Positions 44,712-56,973 of a DNA stretch of 64,000 nt are shown in pieces. The DNA is taken from contig OY744523.1 of NCBI GenBank assembly GCA_963556195.1, positions 81,645,094 to 81,709,093 on the forward strand, written 5' to 3'. The notes under the pieces are model-generated. The model worked only from the letters and a program-made list of their open reading frames with translations. It was not told where the DNA came from and did not search any database. This DNA comes from Sepiola atlantica (lineage: Eukaryota; Mollusca; Cephalopoda; Sepiida; Sepiolidae). Position 1 is the stretch's first letter. Each line of letters starts with the position of its first letter. The position numbers were made by a program, and so were the translations under genes.

Positions 44712-46329
44712 CAACTGATCTACCACTAAATTCGAAAATAATTGTTTTTCTTTATCTCGGTTTTCCACGGTGTTAACACGTAATCGCTTAAAATAAGCAG
44801 AATGTAATTTTATTCGAGGGCGGATATCGAATGGTATTAATCTGCAAATTTACCCATATTTAATTGTTTTAAATTTTTTGATTTTAAGCAAAAACATAGG
44901 TTTTAGTTTTCCCGTGAAAATTGAAAAAAACACTTTTAAATTATCTAATTAAATACCTTATTTATATGGTATAAATAAAAATATTAAAAGTTTGGATGTT
45001 ATTGTAGATGAAAACCCATCTCCTGATAAAATGCGATTGTAATTTTTTAGGCGATTACATATTAACACCTTAAAAACAAGTGGAAAGAGAAACAACCTAG
45101 CCAGTCGAACTTAAGATTAGTCTTTAAAATATATTAACTGCCCTAATAATTTGGAATGACCGTAAATAAAGAATCTCATTTCTTAGGCGTGGTGTAATTT
45201 AGGTGAGTGTGTTAATCTACACATTTACCAAAGTTTGTTGTTAAAATTTTGGAATTCTCTGAATAAATTTTTATTTTATTTAACGGCCTTCCATCCCATG
45301 TGAATGTGGGGTGGGGTGGGGATGATGGTGTTGGGATCTGTTTTAAATAAATTCTTCACTGGGATATTAATGTTTAATCGAAGAAAACTTATTTTTAGAA
45401 ATGAATTCGTTTCATTTTACATTCTGATATATTTACGTTATTTTATGGACCTAACCGATAATTTCCCCTCGTGACCCTAGATGGGATTGAAAGAAAAATT
45501 TCAATGATATCTTTGCTAGATTCTGTAAAATGTTAACCGTTATCACTTATTTGAATGTTCTAACTATTAACACCATTTATTTTCATTGCCTGTGCCGACA
45601 ACTATTCGAACTTGGGTCATTCCATCAATCATTCTCAATCATTTAATAAGTTTTTTTATCTTTCAACTCACAATGATTTCACCTCATTAAGCATTATCCT
45701 CGAGTTTCATTAGTAAAAAATAAGCATTAATAATTTATTGTTTGTTGCCGTTATTTAATTTAATTGTTATTAAGAACAGGAAAACCTTAATAATGGTTTA
45801 GTAAAATAAAGACTGTTTCGATAAATTACAAATATCATTGAGTATGAATGTTTCATTTTAAATTGTAATGTATTTGTATACCGATTTCACGAATTAATTG
45901 ATAATAATTAGAATTAAGATAACATTTTTTTGCTGGAATAATTGTTATAATAATTATTTTTTGAAAGAAACTGAAGCGAAACACATGTTATTCTTTTAAA
46001 GAACATGATTAAAGACAAAAGGACTAAGTTGGCAAGTCAGAATAAAATATCGATTTATCAGATGAACTGCTATCGATGAGTATCTTGGAACTTAAATGGC
46101 CGGTAATTTATTATATAGATATCTATATAATATATAATAATAATATCCATATAGATAAAACAACAAACCCCATATTTTAATTGTAAACGCAAATAAGTAT
46201 AATTATCATAAAAATCGATTCTATCTAAGTTGAATTTGGATTCAAATATATATGAGGCATGTGACAAGTGTATACTTCTAATGATCTGATCTACCGTGAA
46301 AGTACAGTAAAGTATTAATATAAGCCATA

Positions 46330-46396
<67 letters not shown>

Positions 46397-47418
46397 TGGC
46401 GAGCACATAGTTTTCATCAACATATGTCATTTTTACCTGTTCTTTTTTATTCCTTCAGTATCTCGTAATTCCTGTTTAATGTAACAGTCACGTGAGTTCA
46501 CTTCAACTTTAAACATTCTATATGTTAACCCTCTATCAAATTTATTCAGTGGTGTCGTTTAAATAATTGTCGATGTTATTGAAATATACATTTTTGAAAC
46601 GCTTAGGTCAATTGTTATTTCCATATAAAGTTGTCTATAGTTTCATGTATAATTTTGTCTTTAGCTTCATTTTCCGAAATTATCATAAATAAGCCACAAA
46701 GCAAATGTAAGTGAAATGTAATTCGAAAATTAATTGAATCTAGCTTTCATAAACTACTAATCATGCAATAATTTATGCAATTTTTATTCCAATAAATAAT
46801 CGATTAATAGTAAAACTAAAACTAAACCAAACAATAATTTGTATGCGACGTTGCGTGATGACGTCATAATAAACATGGTCTAGCCTCGGATGATAGCTAA
46901 AGAGATGCACTGTCTTTCGAAGCAGTCTTTCGAAGCAGTCTTTCGAAGATCGTTTCTACAAGTGAAAATAAAGTGAAATCGCCTTTGTTTTAATCTTTAA
47001 GACAAAAACTTATGTGAGTTTGTAATAGGATTATTTCGCACATTGACCATTTTGTGTGATTTTAAAACGCACCTTGTTTTATTTATTTTCAGGAAAAAAT
47101 AGACAAAACACAAAAATGCAACAAAAACAGAAAAACGACAAGCAAGAAACACACCACAACAAACAAAAACCTTAATAGTAATTACATTTCCACAAGGTTC
47201 TATTTTCAATGAAAGAATAAGGGAAAAACAATTTCTAAAGTATTCTTGAAAGTGTTAAAATGTGGTATATTTTTATCGATCCGCGACTTCTTACCACAAC
47301 TTCTTCTCGTTCTGTTCGTGATCGTTTAATGGTGATGGGTGAAGACAAGCTATTCATAACTGAAAACCAAATTTATCTGTGCTTAAAATGAACGAAATCA
47401 ACTCCGATATATTTAGTA

Positions 47419-47456
<38 letters not shown>

Positions 47457-48776
47457 TTTATTCTGGGGTTCAAATTCAACAGACACAGCGAAGGAGAGAC
47501 GAGAGACCCTTATCTTTTCTGATCTATTAGTCCGTATGAATTCACGCATTTGGCTTCGCTCCACATCACTAACTGAATTATCATTTGATGAATCACTTTT
47601 TCCTTTACTGATGACGTAATTCCTCACCCGGTTTCCGTTTGTTATATCTGTATTCCCACGATTGCTTGGATTAACCTCTAAGTCTACTAGACAGCGCATC
47701 CTTGAACTATTCTCAAAGTGCAACATTTTCAATCTTTTCTTTTCAAATATATCCTATGGACATGGAAGTTCACATCTTTGAAGTCCTCAGAACTTTATAA
47801 ACCATTTTAGCTATTTCCTCCCGGTTAATCATCGTTAAACATTGCCCCTCAATCCAAATCGTCTACGACTGACGATTTCATTCCATGTTTTAAAACAGAA
47901 AAAATGTGTCACATTTTCTATCTGTACAGTTTGCTGGTGCAAATAGTATTGCCATTCTCTGTGGACATTAATCTCCACGAACACAACTTCAAAGAAAAAA
48001 TCCATGTAACCTCGAGGTGATCCATATCGCAGCCCCAAATTTATTTATAAATGACCATTTACCGTTTCTATTCCTAAAGACCTTATAAGCGATAACCTTT
48101 TATTAACCATCCTAATTTTTACTAATATCAATTAGCATTTTACTATCTATTTCGTCTCTCTCTTTCTTTCTTGTCTGTTTACAAAAACATCTGGTACAGA
48201 ATGGAATGAAGCCAACTAAAAATGTTACAGGTTGAAAATACCAACGACATACCCATTTTCCACATTCATACAACACCACAGAAAAATATGATTGCAAGCG
48301 CATTATTTTTTCCAACCTCGACCGCTCATTCTTTCATTCTACCTGTCACTTTTCTCAGCAGTTCTTTCAATGACCCGAAAAAAGGGTGACGAACTCTCCG
48401 ATTTATTTTTTTCATGTTATTGTCTCTTATAAAAATTGTTATGTTCGGCTTTCTTTTTTTAAAGAGATTGGCATCATTACTTAATTTTCCACCTTACTTT
48501 TGTTAATTTATGTAAAAAAACTTTCCAACTTCACTTTATTTTAGAGTGTCACACCACATTTCTTTTATATCTAATTATTTTACTTACAAAACTAAAACAA
48601 TTTACAATACGCTCGTCCCATCATATCATACCATTATAAATCTCTTATAGACCCTGCTGCAACATGCTTTAATCTAAATTAATAAATGCGAAAGTGTTTT
48701 TCTATTCATCGCCCTTTTATTACCATCAAAAACAGGTTACTGTTATCAAATTAATAATACAACATTTTATTTACCT
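44710..48776. other. About 4 kb without recognisable gene
   Basis: AT-rich sequence with (TA)n tracts at 46336-46395 and 47423-47453. A 13-bp unit CAGTCTTTCGAAG is present three times at 46910-46948, 40 bp after a TGACGTCA site (46858-46865). Short ORFs show no family motifs. Confidence 0.5.
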
Positions 48777-49115
48777 CCCCAGGAGGTTAGGCACAAGGCC
48801 AGTTTTATCTTACGTCCACAAGGTAAGATGTGACCCAAGGTCGGGTCGGGAAAGTGGGACTTGAAAAGCCAGCGCCCGAGGTGAGCACTCTGGCCATTAA
48901 AAATTGCCTGAGCAGCCCCGTCGGCATTCCCCGGTAGGGGCGTCCCAGGCAGTAAGCAATAAACTTACTCCTCCCCAAAGAGGGGAGGCAAAGCCTCGGA
49001 GGGTGAACCTCCTAGAACTGCACAGGACAGACCCATAGACTAGCGTAAATAAGCCCCGAAGGCCAAGACGATACCAGTTTATGGGGTGTAGTTTCTATCG
49101 GAACAAAGGCCGATC
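48777..49115 (-). mobile_element. Second free copy of the LINE 3' tail module (SINE-like)
   Basis: The minus strand begins near GTTCCGATAGAAACTACACC and follows the same module through GCCTTCGGGGC, GGGTCTGTCCTGTGCAG, GGCAATTTTTAATGGCCAG and GCGCTGGCTTTTCAAGTCCC. It ends with CCCGACCCGACCTTGGGTC and CTTACCTTGTGGACGTAAG. It is fuller than the copy at 42945 in the middle and appears inserted within another dispersed repeat. Confidence 0.8.
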
Positions 49116-50033
49116 AATGATACGACATAATATTATTAAATACGATATGTATAGTACTGATGAAAGATCCTTACACAGAAATTAGGAATCCTAATTTGCA
49201 TATCTATTTTGTAACTAGTCTATAATAAATTAATGCTGGGTGTTATTGATTTTAAATTAAATTGTACACATTTCTCTCATGCAATAGTTTCGTCGATATA
49301 TACAGTAATTAATTAAAGTTATTTAATTAAAGAAAGGATAAATTTATTCATTTTAAAAGAAGATCAATGAAACTTATTTACTTTATAGAAAAAAATAGAT
49401 CGGCGCATCGAATTAATTGATCCCTTCCTCTCATTCACCCTTCTTCTCCACTCTTTGCTCTCTCGTTTGCGACGCCTAAATCAAAATTCCTTTTTATTAT
49501 TTTTTTAAAGAGCTTGTCATCATTACTTAATACATTCAAAACTAGGGCCAACGATCCCCTGACTCTTGCTTCGCCTAAAACCACGTTATATCCAAAATCA
49601 CATTTTCCGAAAAAGTTTTCGGCAATGAGCATAGTCCATCTTTTCTTCTTTAGTTTTTTCTGCGCTTACGTTTCTAAAACCAGGTACTATTTTTCACAAT
49701 TCACAACTGTACGCTAGGGCAGGTTGATTTGCCACTTTTTTTCGAAAATCAACGCTGCTGTGGTGGCGAAAGCTGGGGTTGGGTGTTATGAGAACTGATA
49801 CCAAACATTAGATTCCTAACTTTAAAACTTAACTGAGCATTTAGTTTTAAAGATTAGGTACAAAAATGTTCAGAAATACTTCATTTCTGCAGGATTTTGT
49901 TGACAAACTGACTTAAAAAATTTAGTATTTCACTAATAAATCTAGATAAAATTGATATTTTTTATTAGATACAATGAATTGAAAATATATTCAAACCAGA
50001 ATTTTAAGTATGAATCACCACTAGTAGAATATG
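49116..50033. other. No recognisable gene
   Basis: Continuation of the dispersed repeat related to 43780-43860 (GCAATAGTTTCGTCGATAT region), then AT-rich sequence. Confidence 0.5.
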
Positions 50034-51830
50034 TCATTTTAAACTGTATTCAATAAACGAGAACTGTGAAAAATTACAAAAAAGACTAAACACTTTCCCT
50101 TTACAAATGCCTACAACATATTCCCAAAGTAGTCGCTGGTCACCACTTGAATCATTCATTACCTCTGCAGTAAGATACACATTATCCAGAGGACGACTAA
50201 TACTATGAAATGCTACCTGGGGCGAATCCTGGTAATTAGTTCCACAAGGTTCCCCTAGAGGACCAGTGAAAGTGGTAGGGCTTCTTGTAGTTCCATCAAT
50301 TAACTTAAAGATGACTTTAAATGGCAGTTCATTTTGATGAATGGTATGTAACTTCCTTTTAAGTTTTTTCTCCAAAGCTCTAACCATCCCGGTTTCACAA
50401 CCAGTGTTTGTACTGGTATTGTCCACCAGAATTACCGTAACAGTATTTACACTGTTGTACTCTTCTAGAACAACAGCAACATCCTCTACTAGACGAACAC
50501 CAGTTGCACTAATGTTGGGCATCACTCTATGGACTAGATATTTACTTGCAGTTCCTATCTCTCTGGTAAATGCTAAGTGGCGGTCTGGTCCCTTGATTTT
50601 CTTAATCATTTTTTCATCATTTCCCCTGTAACCTCCTTTTAATACAAAGTGTCCTTATCAACTCTGCAATCAACTCCAATGCAGATAAGATGTTTATATT
50701 CCTGGACATGTTTTTGATGGCTGGTTACTTTCACTCTTGTCTTTTCCCTATCTATTTCTGATTTATCTATAATAATATATTTAAAATTAATGGTTGGATG
50801 AACAAAGCCCATGTGTTGTAAGTCTAATACCAAGACAAGCCCTAAGGTTAAAAGATATATCACATCTAATGTTCAATAGAATATCTAGGGACTTTTAAAA
50901 GACTGTAAGGTCTCTTAGACTGTCTCCCTGGCTCGAAACTGTCATTGGTTGTTTCTTCACTGGAAGATGTCTGTGAAAAGATTTCTAATGTAGAGGAAGC
51001 AATATGTGAAATATTTTGTTGCTGTCTTTCAATCTGCCTGTCTAATGTATCTGCTTCAGCTGAATCTTTTTTGTATTTTTTGACAGCATCTTTGTCAATA
51101 GGTCCAAGTTGGAAACTGCCTTTTGGTCCTGTTTTGTCTCTCTGATCTTTTAAATATTCTCTCTCTGGGAATCTGAAATTTCAAAATGTGCATGTGTTTA
51201 ATAACAGATCTAGCATACATGACAAATATTAAGGAAAATATCACAATATTATTTACTAGAAAAAGGAAGATATTCAGAAGTAAATTTATATTTTTCAATT
51301 AATTTAAATATTGAAAATTGGGACATGAATTAGTTCAAATTAAAAAATGCAAACAAAAAACAACCATGGACGTAATATTACCTTCTTTTTAGGAGGATAA
51401 GTGTAGACTATATGCCTTGTTTGGCAATTGTGTGTATTGCACTTTACAGCAAAGTCATCACATCTTAAGACAGGCAGTTTACAGCAACATGAAGAAATAT
51501 CAAATAACTTGTCCAGCTGTTCCTTAATTATTTTCACTTTGGATGCAGTAAGAGTTTTCCGGTTTATAAGTTTGGCCCTCTTGAAGCAAAATACATTCAC
51601 CTTCTGCCCTATATAATATTCCCTTAACAAAGGCAATTGTGGGTTCACTGCTTGCCAAATATTGATTATTTCATTTGTAATCAATTTGGAAATATAATTA
51701 TTTGAAAAGTGGGGATAAGTATTTTCAAGGAAATAACTAAACTCGATAACTTGTCGTAAAGTTGGGGGTTCCGTTTTATCCCTAAGGGAAAGGTGGACCA
51801 CAACATCTTTTGCAACTCTTACTGCGAGTT
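50034..51830 (-). CDS. Spliced-looking gene for a DDE/RNase H-like transposase-type protein
   Basis: Three coding blocks are readable on the minus strand. Block 1 (51801-51382): VHLSLRDKTEPPTLRQVIEF, YYIGQKVNVFCFKRAK, then CCCKLP...CDDFAVKCNTHNCQTRH, a possible zinc site; it ends at splice donor AAG|GTAATA (51381). Block 2 (51172 to about 50890), after acceptor TTTCAG|ATTCCC: FPEREYLKDQRDKTGPKGSF, DTLDRQIERQQQNISHIA. Block 3 (about 50860-50034): HLICIGVDCRVDKDTL, IKGPDRHLAFTREIGTASKY, VLEEYNSVNTVTVILVDNTS-TNTGC, HQNELPFKVIFKLIDG. GVD and VDNTSTNTG could be two RNase H-fold catalytic Asp sites, similar in style to hAT-type transposases. Joining blocks 1 and 2 at the best sites leaves a one-base phase mismatch, and block 3 has a stop near 50640. 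It may be an old domesticated or dead copy. Family name unknown to me. Confidence 0.55.
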
Positions 51831-52109
51831 AAAACAGACATTTTTATCTGCAAAAAAGAAGAAAATAAATGAATAAGTCTAAAATAGTTTGATTTATAAT
51901 ATCTTCTAGTTTCATATAAAAAAATGGCTGACAATTATTGTAAGGAGTTTTGGTTAGCTTTAGTGATAGTGTGTTTCAGTAAGGGTTAGAATGCATCTAA
52001 AATCGTGGCTTGAAATGACAGGCCTATTTAAAGAGACTCTCAATACTGTTTGAGTTATGGTAAAATCCTTCTTTGTAAAAAAAAAATTTACCCAATATTT
52101 AAAATTTTA
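51831..52109. other. No recognisable gene
   Basis: Upstream side of the preceding gene. A TTTTTTGCAG|AT acceptor-like site near 51853 suggests a further 5' exon lies to the right, but none is recognisable. Confidence 0.4.
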
Positions 52110-52490
52110 GAGTGGGGGATAATTTTCCCAAATAAATTTGATGTAAAATGATCGCCCAATTCATGACTATCACACTAAAAAAAGTACTCTAAAGTCTAAA
52201 ATATTGAGTAAAAAAACATCAAAAAAGGTTTCTCTAGCGACATAATCGGTAATTTTACACAGAAAAAAAATGGTCCATAAAAAATGCAAAAACAAGTGTT
52301 GGGTATATTTTTAGTGTGATGGTCATGAAGTGAGTGATCACTTTACGTTAGATTTATATGGTAAAGTGATCCCCCTCTCTAAAATCTAAAATATTAAAAA
52401 AACGGATTTCTCTAGGAACATAACTGGTAAGTTCACATACAAAAAAAGGGTCCGTAAAAAATTGAAAAAACAAGTGGTGGGTAATAACTT
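52110..52490. repeat. MITE-like element with inverted and direct internal repeats
   Basis: TGATGTAAAATGATCGCCC...CATGACTATCACACTAAA (52134-52182) is the diverged reverse complement of 52310-52361. TTTCTCTAGCGACATAATCG (52230) recurs directly as TTTCTCTAGGAACATAACTG (52405). A similar AAATTTAATGTAAAATGATC piece occurs at 44346, so the unit is dispersed. Confidence 0.65.
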
Positions 52491-53676
52491 AAAAAGAGCC
52501 AAAAATAAACTTAAAGTATGTCGAGTATAACATAGTATCAGCTATATTTTTTTTTATACAAAACTGAAACATTGATACAATTTAATTTGAAACACGAAAA
52601 AAATAGAAAGAACGAAACTGTATTACTTATCTAAAAATGGAAATAAAATTTCTTCAGCGCAGAAAAACAAACGCGTTTGAATTAACGCCAGATACACTTA
52701 AAATATAAAATGATGTAGATCAAACAAGCTTTTATTCTTTCTATTTCAAATAATTAAGTTTCTTGCATAAAAATATAAAATATTACTAATTATTAAAATC
52801 CAACAGCCGTCAATATTTCATACAATTCATAAACAATAACAGCATGCATTTAAAACAATGAAAACTTAAATAATACAAAAGAGAAAGTTCCAGAGACACT
52901 ATTATAAACAAACTATATTTATCAAAATGAAGACATTTTCCGGTTTAATGGTGTTTTATTGATAACTAAAATTACTCTAATTTGTTTTCTACTGAAAAAT
53001 CACAAATCCTGAATTACATGAAAGAAAAAAAATGAAACGATCTTTTATCGCTGCCACTTATGTAGATAGTAAAATACTGTATTTACTAAACACTGTATAT
53101 TTAATCTCCATTTTGTCTTTACAAGTGAATATTTTTCATTGCTTATAATCCTTATTTATTTTTATTTGATTTATTGAGAACAATGTACATAATTTAGTTG
53201 ATAAAATCTTTATTAAATGACATTTACACATTTTTATTACCCTAACGGTACAAAATATTTTGACGGCGGTAAATCTTTCACTGATCACCGAAAGGACATG
53301 CGAAATCGTTAATTTCCAACCTTCAAAGTCGTTTCCTCACTTAACGGTAAAGACATGAGAAAAATATTTATTATGCCAAACCCCAACTATCATTACCATC
53401 GCATTACCATGGTTCCAAAATCGACCACCCCTACTGTACGCATGACAGCGGTATTTCAAGTTTTTGTTTCTTTTCTTTCTCTTTGTTTTTATTTATCTAC
53501 AGTTTAAAAATTTGATTCACCGTTTCCGTCTCTTAATATTAAATGTATAACACAGTGTTTTTTAGAGTAGTAATTGAAATAAAAAGGCTTAGCTAGTAAT
53601 TAAATTCTAAATGATCTTAATTTAATTTAATAATTAAATAATAACACGATAGTTCTTGCTCGATGTTTTATATCTT
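52491..53676. other. No recognisable gene
   Basis: A-rich then mixed sequence; no motif seen on either strand. Confidence 0.5.
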
Positions 53677-53953
53677 TAATATATATGTGGACTGTCTACT
53701 TTAAATTCAATTCAATTCATGTATACAATAAAATACTGGCTCGCCGACTTGATTATTGAGTATTTTTTAAGATTTATCTACGTTATTGTTTTAAACATAT
53801 ATAAACTCAAATCAGATGATTCGAAATTAATGATACTTAATAATTATTGAACTCAGTTTAAAATCAATATGTTAATTAAGTCGGCGAGCCAGTCTTTTGT
53901 TGTATACAACATTTGAATTGAATTTAAAGTAGATAGTCCACATATATGATAAA
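53677..53953. mobile_element. MITE-like element with about 80-bp terminal inverted repeats
   Basis: Left arm ATATATGTGGACTGTCTACT...GGCTCGCCGACTT (53682-53750) pairs with right arm AAGTCGGCGAGCC...AGTAGATAGTCCACATATAT (about 53878-53948) with a few mismatches. The spacer is about 120 bp. No coding capacity. The flanks suggest TA-type target sites, but this is uncertain. Confidence 0.75.
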
Positions 53954-54475
53954 TTATTTAATGGTGATTAAACTCTAAGATAAAATCATCTGTAAAACGA
54001 AGAGGAAAACCGGTGACTTAGGTGGTAACGTTATTTTTCGGTTGCAGACAAGCCTACTCTGTATTATAATAAATTAAGTGTTCTTTTTAAAATGCTTAAA
54101 TGTGTTTTATACCTATTCATACTAGGCGATATTGCGCAGCGTAATGTAAGCATATTTATTTTGTTTACTAATTTTCTAGTTCAAAGGGAATTTATTTCTG
54201 AGATGTCAATGACATGACGAATTTTAATTGTATCCCCGTGTATAATTCTCTTTTAAAAATTTTAATAATTAAAAAAAAATTAATATCTATATTAATAAAA
54301 GTGTGTGCATGCTAAGTAAATTAAATAAAATCTTTGAATAACTACATATCAAGAGATTCTGGACGCCATTTATATTTTCCGATGTAACTAATGCAGTGAT
54401 TTCATAGCATGGGTATCTCTGTTGATTAGCCAATGAACCTAAACGGTGAATATACGTAAAATTATATTAGCGAAT

Positions 54476-54513
54476 GAAATATCCCATCGGATCTATATCC
54501 GATGGGATATTTC
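54476..54513. repeat. Perfect 17-bp-arm hairpin
   Basis: GAAATATCCCATCGGAT and ATCCGATGGGATATTTC are exact complements separated by CTAT. Confidence 0.95.
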
Positions 54514-54675
54514 AATCGATGAAATTGATTTGAAAAAAAGACAGTTTGGTTTTAAAAAATACAGACCGAAGGTTCCAGTAAATGACTGGCTATTCAAAAT
54601 GAAAAATTCATTATGTAGGACGTAATCATAGCTGTCTAACTTCGAGAAGCCGAGTGACTTATTTTAATATACTAG

Positions 54676-54739
<64 letters not shown>
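54676..54739. repeat. (TA)n microsatellite next to PLE-D pLTR
   Basis: Uninterrupted TA run directly left of the inverted pLTR. Confidence 0.95.
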
Positions 54740-54742
<3 letters not shown>

Positions 54743-55270
54743 AGCAATGAAAATATATATGGCAATCAAGCTACACAGAGGCTCCCGTGTTTCATCCGGG
54801 GGGGGGAATCGTCAGGCTAAATGCATGGAGTTATTTTTATCAGGTGTTTTTATATACATGGCTTGCTAGTTAACCAATCAGATTCTTTGTTGTTCCCTCG
54901 AACAAAGGCATTGTTGGTGACGCTCCTATTTTTGTTAACAATGGATTTTCCTATATCCAGTTTCCTTTGTTTTGTCAATACAGTGGGCGAATTTATTTTA
55001 ACACGTGGTTTCTCGTATTTCTATTTTAGGTTTTAAATTTTAACTAATTCAGTTTTTTATTTATTTATTTATTTATTTTTATTTATTTATTTTATTTATT
55101 ATATATCATCCTAAGGTAAATTTATTTCTGTGTAAACAGCTGTTTGCTATTTCACTTCTAGAGTTTAATAGGTTTCGGGGATCTTTAAAATTTAGGATTT
55201 CGTATTTTTCATTCAGGCATAATCTACACGGGCCGTCTAAGTTTCTACATGTACTGGCCTGTCTTACTAA
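54740..55270 (-). repeat. PLE-D inverted pLTR
   Basis: Read on the minus strand, it starts with the codons for the end of the PLE-D GIY-YIG domain, passes the stop and an (AAAT)n-like stretch, and ends in a hammerhead-like motif next to (TA)n. Its inner part, 55047-55270, is the near-exact reverse complement of 56868-57095. Inverted pLTRs are one of the known PLE arrangements. The outer part (54740-55046) is homologous to 60995-61380. Confidence 0.82.
54768..54822 (-). ncRNA. Candidate hammerhead ribozyme in PLE-D pLTR
   Basis: On the minus strand: CTGACGA (54815-54809, fitting CTGANGA), a short stem II TCC/GGA with a C-rich loop and a T-T mismatch next to the core, and GAAA (54793-54790). 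A stem III opens ACA...TGT. The possible cleavage triplet is GTA before 54771, with stem I AGC/GCT. The core is right but the stems are short, so activity is uncertain. Confidence 0.5.
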
Positions 55271-56973
55271 TTAGCAACAAAGTTAGTAAATTAAAACCCA
55301 AGGAAGCCTATATCTTATTTAAAGACTACAAAAGTAACTTTAACAATAACCCCAGCACTCGCTTAATTAATCCGACCAAACCAGAAATAGGAAGAATCAG
55401 CCAAACAATTCTATCTAGAATTAACAAACAAATAAGTAAAGACCTAGAATTAAACCAATGGGTGAATACTGCCGACGCAATCACTTGGTTTAACAGTATA
55501 GAAAATAAGAACAATTGTACCTTCTTACAATTCGACATAGTGGACTTCTACCCATCCATATCAGAAGAACTCTTCAATATCGCCCTAGAATTCGCCGAGA
55601 TATATACCGATATATCCAAGGATGAAATTCACATCATTAAAAAATGTAGGAGATCAGTTTTAATCAACAACAAGGACCAATGGATTAAAACGAATATGAC
55701 AAACTCCTTTGATTTGGCCATGGGTGCCCTTGACTCTGCGGAGGCATCTGATCTTGTGGGGTTATTCATTTTATATACACTCACAAATATATTCGATAAT
55801 ACGGATATCGGCCTTTATAGAGATGATGGATTAGCGATAATAAGAGACTCTAACAAAGTCAAGGGAGAAAACTTCAAGAAAATTATACATATGGAAATGA
55901 AAAAACTAGGCCTAAAGGTAGAAGTAATGGCTAACATTAACACAACGAACTTTCTAGACGTCACATTAAACTTAAGTAAACACACCTACGAACCATACCT
56001 AAAAGATAACGCCAACCCAATATACGTACACCCAAAGTATAATCACCCCCCATCAATCATAAAACATATCCCGAATTCGATCGAAAGTAGGCTTATCAAC
56101 AATTCTAGCAACGAAAGCGTTTTTAAAAAATCAATCAACATTTACAATACAGCTCTAAAAAATAGTGGTTACCACAATACCGAAATTAAATATAAAAAAC
56201 AGGACACCAATAATTACAACAAAATTAAAAATAAAAACAAAAGAAAAAGAAATATAATCTACTATACCCCTTCCTATAACCAGATGCTAAAAACTAAACT
56301 AGGCAAAACATTCCTAAATCTGATTGAAAAACACTTCCCCGTAACCAACCCTCTACATAAAATTTTCAATTAAAACAATTTAAAACTATCCTACAGCTGC
56401 TGTGAAAACCTAGAAATGATAATTAAGGCACACAACAACAAAATACTAAAAGACAACAATAGAGAAGAAAAAAATAAACAAAGTGGAAAATATAACAAAA
56501 ATAACACTACGAAGAACAAAAATATAAACAATACTAATAGAAATAAACAAAACACTAATAATAACCACCCGAATAGAAACGAAAAAGTTAGCAATGAAGA
56601 GAAAAGATGTAACTGCATAAATCGTAAACTTTGTCCACTACAAAATAAATGCCTAACTAAAAGTGTTGTATACCAAGAAACGATATTTGCCAATGAAAGA
56701 CCAAATAACAAGAAATACTACGTGGGTATGAAATCCCTAGACTTTAAGACCAGATACTATGACCATAAAAGCACATTTAAAAACAAAGAACGTCGAACTA
56801 AAACAGCACTAGCTAACCATTATTGGGAGCTCAAAGAAAATGGACACTGACCAATAATTGAATGGAAAATAGTAAGACAGGCCAGTACATGTAGAAACTT
56901 AGACGACCCGTGTAGATTATGCCTGAATGAAAAATACGAAATCCTAAATTTTAAAGATCCCCGAACCTATTAA
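55249..56973 (+). pseudogene. PLE-D: reverse transcriptase plus C-terminal GIY-YIG, two in-frame stops
   Basis: One frame runs from the inverted-repeat junction to TAA 56971-56973, broken by TAA (56371-56373) and TGA (56848-56850). It begins inside the RT (EAYILFKDYKSNFNNNP, RLINPTKPEIG), so the N-terminus, present in PLE-A, is missing. Other RT motifs are FDIVDFYPSI (about 55531) and GLYRDDGL (about 55811-55834). After a Lys/Asn-rich linker come CNCINRKLCPLQNKC and the GIY-YIG part: VVYQETI, KKYYVGMKSLDFKTRYYDH and TALANHYWELK. These keep the Arg and His that PLE-A has lost. The ending is CRLCLNEKYEILNFKDPRTY. It is related to PLE-A but clearly a different subfamily. Confidence 0.87.
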
